A DNA stretch of 6,002 bases, from the NCBI GenBank assembly GCA_964370795.1, contig CAYJME010000201.1, positions 1 to 6,002 of the forward strand. Direction: 5' to 3'. The notes below the pieces were generated by a model. That model searched no databases, had not been told where the DNA came from, and saw only the letters and a program-made list of their open reading frames with translations. Shown here in pieces: positions 1 to 4,901 of this stretch (positions are counted from its first letter, which is position 1; every line of letters begins with the position of its first letter). The position numbers and the translations under genes were made by a program. The DNA comes from JAHFOW01 sp964370795. GTDB lineage: Bacteria > Planctomycetota > Brocadiia > Brocadiales > Brocadiaceae.

Positions 1-45
1 ACCCAGGGCGTTGCCCTGAGCTATCTTATTTTGCCCCTTTGGGGC
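1..45. repeat. Two adjacent hairpins of a dispersed palindromic repeat, cut by the window edge
   Basis: CAGGGC (4-9) pairs with GCCCTG (13-18) around GTT, and GCCCC (33-37) pairs with GGGGC (41-45) around TTT. The pair of hairpins joined by an AT-rich linker resembles a dispersed repeat I recall from several environmental bacteria. The left end may lie outside the window. Confidence 0.6.
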
Positions 46-69
46 GTATAGTATGGAAAAGAATTGATA

Positions 70-87
70 GCATGGATAAATCCATGC
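70..87. repeat. Short perfect hairpin
   Basis: GCATGGAT (70-77) and ATCCATGC (80-87) form an 8-base-pair stem around AA. It lies in the repeat string upstream of the gene-free left end and has no coding context. Confidence 0.5.
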
Positions 88-130
88 GTACAATTTTTAT
101 CGTGGGAGGTTTTAATCATGCCACCCAGAA

Positions 131-160
131 ACCCGTCTGCCTGTGCGGGGTACGCAGACA
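131..160. repeat. Hairpin repeat with GTCTGC/GCAGAC arms
   Basis: GTCTGC (135-140) is complementary to GCAGAC (154-159) across 13 bases. The GC-rich stretch sits between AT-rich flanks and looks like another unit in the intergenic repeat string. Only one copy is present here. Confidence 0.4.
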
Positions 161-170
161 TCCATTAAAA

Positions 171-240
171 AAACGAAACATCCATGACCTAAAATGGTCA
201 CAAGGGAGCATGAAAATGGAGATTTTCAGGTGAAAATTCC
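171..240 (+). repeat. About 70-base repeat, copy 1 (inverted relative at 4761-4828)
   Basis: The segment matches the reverse complement of 4761-4828 over nearly its whole length with a few substitutions and small indels. Internal stems are TGACC (185-189) with GGTCA (196-200), GAAAAT (212-217) with ATTTTC (222-227), and TTTTCA (223-228) with TGAAAA (231-236). The last two overlap and so cannot form together. All three stems are kept in the other copy. Confidence 0.85.
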
Positions 241-255
241 GATACAATCAAGTTC

Positions 256-360
256 GTCCCCCTTAGCAAAGGGGGATTTAGGGGGTTGTGTTTTTCTCCG
301 CCGTATTCTTTATAGCAGAGTATTTTACAACCCCCTGACTCCCCCTTTTTTAAGGGGGAT
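256..360. repeat. Paired CCCCCTT/AAGGGGG element, copy A (105 bases)
   Basis: The left arm (256-289) and right arm (327-360) are inverted copies of one unit: a CCCCCTT...AAGGGGG hairpin followed by GGGGGTTGT. The 37-base centre is not palindromic. The same arrangement with a shorter centre is at 4548-4630. It has the form of a small non-autonomous mobile repeat or REP doublet. Confidence 0.85.
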
Positions 361-366
361 TTTTTG
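341..366 (+). terminator. Terminator-like hairpin with T-run on the plus strand
   Basis: CCCCCTT (341-347) pairs with AAGGGGG (352-358) and is followed on the plus strand by A and six T. The form is that of an intrinsic terminator, but it is part of repeat copy A and reads toward the 3' end of the minus-strand secreted protein gene. It might block antisense transcription into that gene; on the minus strand no T-run follows the stem. The role is inferred. Confidence 0.35.
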
Positions 367-388
367 CCTGTCACCACCTCATGCGTAA

Positions 389-2575
389 TTAATTTTTATG
401 TCGTATGCGTGATGTTGGTCTTAAAGGCCTTGTATTTACGGCGCCATAAGGAACCAAAGAGTTTGCATAACGCAGGTTGTGGTTCGTACGGTCGAAGTAG
501 CTGATACCCACGTTGCCTGTCAAATCAACCGCTAGAGAGGAATATTCTCCCACCCTTCCTTTCGAATCCACAGTCCTGATTACCCAGGAGTTTGTGGCAT
601 TCGTGGCATATTTCAGGTCGCGGTTCTTCAGGTCGTAGTAACTTATATGCACATTATCATTCATATCAATTTTTATGGAGGAATAAGCCCCTACAGATGC
701 CATATCTACCGTTTGGGTATCCCAGTAACCATAGGCGTTGGTGGCATACTTGAGGCTGTGATTTGTCTGGTCGTAATAACTGATGTATACGTTATCCATC
801 GAATCAATCGCTATGGATGAAAATGCGCCCACGTCTCCCTTGCTATCCACGACCTCACTCTTCCATGCGCCAGAGGCATTCGTGGCACATTTGAGATTGG
901 TTTTTGTCCGGTCGTAATAGCTGATATACACATTATCCGATGAGTCAAGCGCTACCGAGGTATACCTTCCCACATCTCCCGTGCTATCCACCGTCCTTGC
1001 AGTCCATGTCCCCGTGCCGTCGGCAGTGGTGCAATTGATAAACTTAAGATTGCTGTTCGTCCGGTTGTAATAACTGATTTGCGGCCTGCCTGCCGAATCA
1101 AGCGCAAGGGAGGTATACTCACCCACCCTTCCTGTGCTGTCCACCGTTCTCATTGCCCATGCGCCGGTGACATTCGTGGCATACTTGAGGTCGTAGTGGG
1201 TTCGGTCAAAGTAACTGATATATGCCTTATTGGATGCGTCCACTGCTATGGAGGAATATTCGCCGACACGTCCAACGCTAGCAATGGTCGTTGCTCCCCA
1301 TGAACCTGTGGCGTTGTTTGCATATTTGAGGTCAAAGTTAGTTCGATCGAGATAACTGATATATGCCTTGCCTGCTGTGTCCATCGCTAATGAGGTATGC
1401 TCGCCCACCCGCGTGCTGCTTTTATCCACGACATCGAACCCCCATTCGGCGTTCGTGGCATACTTGAGGTCTCTGTTCTCCCTATCAAAATAGCTGATGT
1501 GCGCCTGATTATCCGAATCAAGCTTTATGGAGGTATACCCTTCAATACTAAAACTATTTGCATTGTCACTACTGTCCACCGTCGTTGTCACCCATGAGCC
1601 AGAGGCATTCGTGGCATACTTGATGCCGCCCTTGGCGCCTAAGGTACCCGCAACATTATAGCTACAGCTGATGTACGCCTTGCCGGCTGCATCCACCGCA
1701 ATGGAAGTACTCCAGCCTAAATCTCCATCACTGTCCACCGTCGTTGTCACCCATGAGCCAGAGGCGTTCGTGGCATACTTGAGGTCACTGTTCATCAAAT
1801 CAAAATAGCTGATGTACGCCTTGCCGGCGGTGTCCAGCGCTATAGAGGTCCACCTGCCTACATCGCCAGCACTGTCCACTGTCGTTGTCACCCAGTTGCC
1901 AGAGGCGTTCGTGGCGTACTTGAGGCTGAAGTTCGTCAAATCATAATAGCTGATGTACGCCTTGCCGGCTGTGTCCAACGCTATGGAGTTATACGCGCCT
2001 ACATCGCCAGCACTGTCCACCGTCGTCGTTACCCATGAGCCAGAAGCGTTGGTGACATACTTGAGATCACCGTTCACCGACTCAAAATAGCTGATGTGTG
2101 CGTTGCCCGATGTGTCCACCGCTATGGAAGTATACTGGCTTCCATGTCCTACTTCATCCACAGACATTGACACCCATGCGCCAGAGGCGTTGGTGGTATA
2201 CATGAGGTAGGTGTAATAAAAATGCTCACCGTATTCCCACTGATAATAGCTTATGTGCGCCTTGCCTGCCGCATCCAGCGCTATCGAGGTCGCTGGGAAC
2301 TCTGTGCCTAACAGTCCTTCTACTATGGTGTCCACCGTCGTTGTTACCCATGAGCCAGAGGCATTCGTGGCATACTTGAGGTCACTGTTCGTCAAATCAA
2401 AATAGCTGATGTACGCCTTGCCTGCTCCATCCAGCGCTATCGAGGTACACACGCCTACATCTCCAGCGCTGTCCACCGTCGTTGTTGTCCATGCAGCCGA
2501 TGAGATACCGGCAAAAACCGAATACCACAGCGAAAGAACAAAAAACAGCACAAATAAACATCTTTTACTCTTCAT
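389..2575 (-). CDS. Secreted 14-repeat protein, probable double seven-bladed beta-propeller
   Basis: I do not recognise a named gene; the function is unknown. The 728-residue product starts with a clear Sec signal peptide: basic MKSKR, a hydrophobic core to about residue 22, and a likely cut near ISSA/A (27-28). From W29 to about residue 705 it consists of fourteen repeats of 46-58 residues, mostly 47. Each follows the order W-x-TTVD, GDVG or GRVGEY, SIALD, GKAYISYYD, LKYATNASG. That gives four short beta strands per unit, as in a propeller blade; the SIALD...YISYYD part resembles NHL or SBBP propeller repeats. Repeats begin near residues 29, 76, 134, 181, 228, 275, 328, 380, 426, 473, 524, 571, 618 and 664. 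Repeats 2, 6, 7 and 10 carry loop insertions. A short basic tail follows, with no sorting signal, anchor or catalytic motif visible. The start is supported by a strong Shine-Dalgarno and by the signal peptide. It probably acts outside the cytoplasm, perhaps in binding. Confidence 0.9.
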   Translation of the reverse strand: MKSKRCLFVLFFVLSLWYSVFAGISSAAWTTTTVDSAGDVGVCTSIALDGAGKAYISYFDLTNSDLKYATNASGSWVTTTVDTIVEGLLGTEFPATSIALDAAGKAHISYYQWEYGEHFYYTYLMYTTNASGAWVSMSVDEVGHGSQYTSIAVDTSGNAHISYFESVNGDLKYVTNASGSWVTTTVDSAGDVGAYNSIALDTAGKAYISYYDLTNFSLKYATNASGNWVTTTVDSAGDVGRWTSIALDTAGKAYISYFDLMNSDLKYATNASGSWVTTTVDSDGDLGWSTSIAVDAAGKAYISCSYNVAGTLGAKGGIKYATNASGSWVTTTVDSSDNANSFSIEGYTSIKLDSDNQAHISYFDRENRDLKYATNAEWGFDVVDKSSTRVGEHTSLAMDTAGKAYISYLDRTNFDLKYANNATGSWGATTIASVGRVGEYSSIAVDASNKAYISYFDRTHYDLKYATNVTGAWAMRTVDSTGRVGEYTSLALDSAGRPQISYYNRTNSNLKFINCTTADGTGTWTARTVDSTGDVGRYTSVALDSSDNVYISYYDRTKTNLKCATNASGAWKSEVVDSKGDVGAFSSIAIDSMDNVYISYYDQTNHSLKYATNAYGYWDTQTVDMASVGAYSSIKIDMNDNVHISYYDLKNRDLKYATNATNSWVIRTVDSKGRVGEYSSLAVDLTGNVGISYFDRTNHNLRYANSLVPYGAVNTRPLRPTSRIRHKN

Positions 2576-2580
2576 AATCT

Positions 2581-2590
2581 CTCCCCTTCC
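2581..2590 (-). promoter_or_regulatory. Ribosome binding site of the secreted repeat protein
   Basis: On the minus strand the sequence GGAAGGGGAG ends five bases before the ATG at 2575-2573. It is a strong purine-rich Shine-Dalgarno and fixes the start of the secreted protein. Confidence 0.8.
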
Positions 2591-2610
2591 TTAAAAAGTT
2601 TGTAATAGTT

Positions 2611-2638
2611 CACCGCAAAGGGCGCGGAAAACGCAGGG
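2611..2638 (+). repeat. CACCGCAAAG dispersed repeat upstream of the secreted protein gene
   Basis: The tract begins CACCGCAAAG and continues with GCGCGG and ACGCAGGG. A related tract starts at 5933 upstream of the MoxR gene in the same orientation relative to its gene. It lies about 35 bases before the start codon. Confidence 0.6.
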
Positions 2639-2652
2639 AAACCACAAAAACC

Positions 2653-2694
2653 AAATGCCGACCACAAGGGTTCGGCGCTACATTGCTGGCATTT
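2653..2694 (-). repeat. REP-like hairpin with 5' GTAG
   Basis: On the minus strand, GTAG (2678-2681) is followed after one base by GCCGA (2672-2676) and, across a 10-base loop, TCGGC (2657-2661). A longer outer pairing, AAATGCC (2653-2659) with GGCATTT (2688-2694), also exists. GTAG 5' of a stem is the REP signature. Confidence 0.6.
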
Positions 2695-2767
2695 TAATGG
2701 TATGAACGAACAAACTTCACTAAGCTAAATAATTGGTAGCGTTGTCAATAGGAGACCTATAGTCAAC

Positions 2768-2796
2768 GATATAAATAAGTTGATAAGTTTTTTCAA
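2768..2796 (-). promoter_or_regulatory. Candidate sigma70-like promoter for the secreted repeat protein
   Basis: On the minus strand, TTGAAA (2791-2796) is separated by exactly 17 bases from TATATC (2768-2773), a reasonable -35/-10 pair. It lies in the most AT-rich stretch of the window (about 2748-2850), which otherwise holds no repeat or gene. Transcription would start near 2761 and give a leader of about 185 bases that includes the repeats at 2611-2694. This rests on pattern only; AT-rich DNA often yields such matches. Confidence 0.3.
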
Positions 2797-2847
2797 ATAA
2801 ATTTCTAAATCCTAATTTTTAATAAAATGTCAAATAAAAATACAGGA

Positions 2848-3006
2848 ATTAGCCTCGTAGAGGCAATCTGTTTGTAGAAATAAAATGTATAACCCGAAAC
2901 AGAACTCCGTAGGAGCGGCCTGTTTGTGCTTACAGGACGCTCCTACGGAGCTAAAAACATTTTTGAAAATTCATTTCTACAAACAGTATACTCCTACGGA
3001 GCAAAA
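2848..3006. repeat. Large four-part palindromic element with CTCCGTAGGAGC and CTGTTTGTAG motifs
   Basis: The core is a hairpin with 19-base arms (2905-2923 and 2932-2950), one mismatch and an 8-base loop. Outside it CTGTTTGTAGAAAT (2868-2881) pairs with its exact reverse complement (2973-2986). The outermost parts, GCCTCGTAGAGGC (2852-2864) and the CTCCTACGGAGC at 2991-3002, are degenerate inverted copies of the core motif. The two spacers between the motifs have almost the same length (23 and 22 bases) but unrelated sequence. The element is thus two two-motif units placed head to head. Confidence 0.85.
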
Positions 3007-3062
3007 TTTGGAAATTTAGTCATCGGGCCTTTCATTATAAACTAGACATAACGAGCAAGAGA

Positions 3063-3077
3063 CAAGATTTTATCTTG
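3063..3077. repeat. Small hairpin CAAGAT/ATCTTG
   Basis: A 6-base-pair stem with a TTT loop, flanked by further imperfect AGCAAGA/TCTTGCT pairing. It could be chance in AT-rich DNA. Confidence 0.3.
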
Positions 3078-3114
3078 CTTCTGTATGCAGGTCTCCAATA
3101 TTCTACGCTACCAA

Positions 3115-3182
3115 AGCGAAACCCAACAATACGTGATATTCTTCATAAAAAATGTTGGGTTTCGTTCCTCAACCCATCCTAC
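3115..3182 (-). repeat. Inverted doublet of a GAAACCCAACA repeat with 5' GTAG
   Basis: GAAACCCAACA (3118-3128) is exactly complementary to 3153-3163. On the minus strand, GTAG (3179-3182), two bases, TGGGTT (3171-3176), a 9-base loop and AACCCA (3156-3161) form a REP-like unit. The left copy keeps only the GAAACCCAACA half; its outer half has decayed. Confidence 0.7.
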
Positions 3183-3204
3183 GGTACTAAGCTCTTCCAC
3201 GCTC

Positions 3205-3363
3205 GTTCCCACGCTCTGCGTGGGAATGCCATGGCAGACGCTCTGCGTCAATACAAGGATAGCGAAATAATGAAAATCGATACAAAACCATTTTGATAAT
3301 AAATTCGATTTCCATAACATCAAGACGCTGAGCGTCTCACACATCGTTCCCACGCAGAGCGTG
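3205..3363. repeat. Inverted pair of a GCTCTGCGTGGGAA-type repeat
   Basis: The first copy (about 3206-3249) has the hairpins TTCCCACGC/GCGTGGGAA (3206-3226) and GACGC/GCGTC (3237-3249). The second (about 3323-3363) is its inverted relative, with AGACGCT/AGCGTCT (3323-3337) and CACGC/GCGTG (3351-3363). Between them lie about 73 AT-rich bases with no structure that I can see. Confidence 0.75.
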
Positions 3364-3381
3364 TGTACGAAGCAAAAGGAA

Positions 3382-3407
3382 GCGACTGAAGTCGCCACTA
3401 CAAACAG
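3382..3407 (-). repeat. REP-like hairpin with CTGTTTGTAG leader
   Basis: On the minus strand, CTGTTTGTAG (3398-3407) is followed by TG and the stem GCGACT/AGTCGC (3390-3395 with 3382-3387). The same 10-base motif occurs twice in the element at 2848-3006, which links the two families. Confidence 0.65.
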
Positions 3408-3410
3408 CTG

Positions 3411-3438
3411 GTAGAGACGCAATGCATTGCGTCTTTAC
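3411..3438. repeat. GTAGAGAC palindrome, copy 1
   Basis: A 28-base near-perfect palindrome starting GTAGAGACGCAATG, with one mismatch between its arms. It lies about 80 bases downstream of the DUF58 stop codon. No T-run follows on either strand, so it is not a typical intrinsic terminator. A relative with a different core is at 4850-4878. Confidence 0.75.
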
Positions 3439-3478
3439 CTATACAACATACACCTTTTTAATGCCCTTTGTCTACTAT

Positions 3479-3496
3479 TTTCCGTGCATTTCCGTG
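3479..3496 (+). repeat. Short direct repeat TTTCCGTG
   Basis: TTTCCGTG occurs at 3479-3486 and again at 3489-3496, ten bases apart, just downstream of the DUF58 stop. It looks like a fragment of a dispersed repeat; no role is evident. Confidence 0.35.
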
Positions 3497-3517
3497 GCGA
3501 ATTCCACCACGTATTAT

Positions 3518-4423
3518 TTAGCCTTTGTGAAGTGGACGCGAGGCGCTTTCTCTTCTTGCCAGAAATTTAATGAGTGACTGATCAAGGGGGGTTGTCGTAT
3601 TGATAAGCCAGTAGTCGATCCGATTTTCAAGGCAGGACTGTTTGAATTGGTCAAGATAACGGTTGAGTTCTGCAAGGTAGCGTTCTTTAATAGCTTTTGG
3701 CTCTGCAAGGATACGGCGGTTGTCTTCCATAGATTCGAAATACGTAGTGGTCTCAAAGGGGAATGTCAGCTCATAGGGATCGAGGATATGAAATAAGATA
3801 ATTTCATTTTTTTTGACCTGAAAGTACTTTAATTGATGGATGATTTTTTTTATGTTATCAAGGAAATCAGATATGATGATGACCAGGGAACGACGGCCAA
3901 TCTTCTCGACAAATTCATTCAGTATGCCGCTGATATTGGACTTTCCCCCTGTTTTCAGGGTTGTTAGCGTATTCAGGAGCACATGGAGATGGGTAATACG
4001 TGACCGTGGAGGAATATACTCCACAATCTTATCGCCGAAGCTGACCATGCCAACAAGATCAGATTGATTTAATAATAAATACGACAGTGACGCTGCCAGG
4101 GTAGAGGCATATTCCAGCTTGCTGATACCGGTTGATTTATACCCCATTGACCCGCTGGTATCAATGAATATGTAGCACTTAAGATTCGTTTCCTCTTCAA
4201 ACTCTTTAATGTAATATTTATCTGTCCGTGCATGTACCTTCCAGTCAATATGTTTTATCTCATTTCCTGGCGAATATTCCTTATGCTCCAGAAATTCGAT
4301 GCTGGAACCCTTGAAAGGACTTTTATGAATGCCGGACAGGACTCCGTCTACCACAAGCCGGGCACGTAATTCCATGTTGGCGATCTTTGACAATGTTACG
4401 GGATCGAAGGGATTTTCTGGCAT
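3518..4423 (-). CDS. DUF58 protein with von Willebrand A domain, MoxR partner
   Basis: A soluble 301-residue protein of the DUF58 family. The family signature spans about residues 39-79: an EF at 43-44, the YSPGN stretch (usually YxPGD), IDW at 59-61 and the AR at 65-66, followed by KEFEEE. A vWA-like fold follows, with a complete MIDAS start DTSGS at 88-92, a candidate threonine at 158 and an SDF at 185-187; these normally bind a divalent metal used for partner contact. There is no membrane segment or signal peptide, so it should be cytoplasmic and of the short DUF58 class. DUF58 proteins typically pair with MoxR ATPases, and one lies just upstream here, though 478 bases away instead of adjacent. 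The start places the N-terminal helix (LSKIANMELRARLVVDGVLS) at the expected distance from the signature; an ATG at codon 17 would cut into it. The exact client or pathway is not known. Confidence 0.92.
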   Translation of the reverse strand: MPENPFDPVTLSKIANMELRARLVVDGVLSGIHKSPFKGSSIEFLEHKEYSPGNEIKHIDWKVHARTDKYYIKEFEEETNLKCYIFIDTSGSMGYKSTGISKLEYASTLAASLSYLLLNQSDLVGMVSFGDKIVEYIPPRSRITHLHVLLNTLTTLKTGGKSNISGILNEFVEKIGRRSLVIIISDFLDNIKKIIHQLKYFQVKKNEIILFHILDPYELTFPFETTTYFESMEDNRRILAEPKAIKERYLAELNRYLDQFKQSCLENRIDYWLINTTTPLDQSLIKFLARRESASRPLHKG

Positions 4424-4435
4424 GGTGTTTTTTAT

Positions 4436-4440
4436 CTCCA
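4436..4440 (-). promoter_or_regulatory. Probable ribosome binding site of the DUF58 gene
   Basis: The minus-strand TGGAG is the only Shine-Dalgarno-like motif before the ATG at 4423-4421. The gap of 12 bases is longer than usual, so initiation may be modest. No convincing promoter was found between this site and the MoxR gene. Confidence 0.45.
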
Positions 4441-4456
4441 GCTCAAAAATTCAAAG

Positions 4457-4503
4457 GTAGCCGCACCCTTTATGGGTGCGAAGTTGCAGGCATAAAGCCT
4501 GCA
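4457..4503 (+). repeat. Double hairpin with 5' GTAG
   Basis: GTAG (4457-4460), one base, then CGCACCC/GGGTGCG (4462-4468 with 4474-4480, loop TTTAT), followed by TGCAGGC/GCCTGCA (4485-4491 with 4497-4503, loop ATAAA). It lies about 30 bases upstream of the DUF58 start, so it would be in that gene's leader. Confidence 0.75.
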
Positions 4504-4547
4504 GCCACATGCATATAAATATTCTCAGGTTTTAGGGTGACATAAAA

Positions 4548-4630
4548 TCCCCCTGAGAAAAGGGGGTTGGGGGGTTGTAAGTAGCCCTGAAAAATAACAA
4601 CCCCCTGTCTCCCCCTTTGTTAAGGGGGAC
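4548..4630. repeat. Paired CCCCC/GGGGG element, copy B (83 bases)
   Basis: The inverted arms at 4548-4578 and 4597-4630 match the arms of copy A (256-360) with small differences; the centre is only about 18 bases and unrelated to that of copy A. It lies in the gap between the MoxR and DUF58 genes. Confidence 0.85.
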
Positions 4631-4660
4631 TAATTTAATGTTAAGGAATTTCAAGGTTTT

Positions 4661-4732
4661 TGGTAGGAGCCAACTCCTGTTGGCGACCTCGCCGGTGACA
4701 TGCCCATCGCCGTCAGGAGACGGCTCCTACCA
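4661..4732. repeat. REPIN-like doublet of a GTAGGAGCC repeat
   Basis: The arms at 4661-4686 and 4707-4732 are inverted copies of 26 bases, differing at two dinucleotides. Each arm has GTAG, then GAG, then its own small hairpin: CCAAC/GTTGG (4670-4674 with 4679-4683) and CCGTC/GACGG (4710-4714 with 4719-4723). The differences between the arms preserve both small stems. The 20-base centre is GC-rich. Confidence 0.85.
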
Positions 4733-4760
4733 GTCGCCGAAGGCCTAGTTTGATCGCATA

Positions 4761-4828
4761 GGAATTTCACCTGAAAATCCATTTTCATGCTCCTTTGTGA
4801 CCGTTTTGGGTCATGGATGTTTCATTTT
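4761..4828 (-). repeat. About 70-base repeat, copy 2 (inverted relative of 171-240)
   Basis: The reverse complement aligns with 171-240. The stem TGACC/GGTCA (4798-4802 with 4809-4813) keeps its 6-base loop, though the loop sequence differs. The GAAAAT/ATTTTC stem (4773-4778 with 4781-4786) is intact, with a loop of two instead of four bases. It lies downstream of the MoxR stop. Confidence 0.85.
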
Positions 4829-4849
4829 ATTTATGAGGTTTTTCAGTCG

Positions 4850-4878
4850 GTAGAGACAAGGCACTGCCTTGTCTCTCC
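4850..4878. repeat. GTAGAGAC palindrome, copy 2, just after the MoxR gene
   Basis: GAGACAAGGCA (4853-4863) pairs perfectly with 4865-4875 around one base. It has the same GTAGAGAC edge as 3411-3438 but a different core. It begins 24 bases past the MoxR stop. With no T-run it is not a standard terminator, but a stem this strong could protect the mRNA end or cause pausing. Confidence 0.75.
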
Positions 4879-4901
4879 ATGAATAACTTAATACCACAAA
4901 C

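Noticed and set aside
39..388. Two plus-strand open frames of 64 codons in the left end
   Set aside because: Both run through hairpin repeats and have no coding character.
389..2575. Sialidase (BNR/Asp-box) assignment for the secreted protein
   Set aside because: The SxDxGxxW Asp-box and sialidase catalytic residues are not visible; only the repeat periodicity is similar.
2743..2748. Perfect minus-strand TTGACA as a -35 box for the secreted protein gene
   Set aside because: No acceptable -10 lies 16-18 bases downstream; the pair at 2768-2796 is better balanced.
2848..3363. CRISPR-like array
   Set aside because: The repeats are palindromic, of different families and unevenly spaced; there is no constant repeat-spacer pattern and no cas gene.
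3108..3422. Minus-strand open frame of 104 codons
   Set aside because: It is made up almost wholly of palindromic repeats, and its product reads as translated repeats.
3411..3438. Intrinsic terminator of the DUF58 gene
   Set aside because: The stem is strong but no T-run follows on the minus strand.
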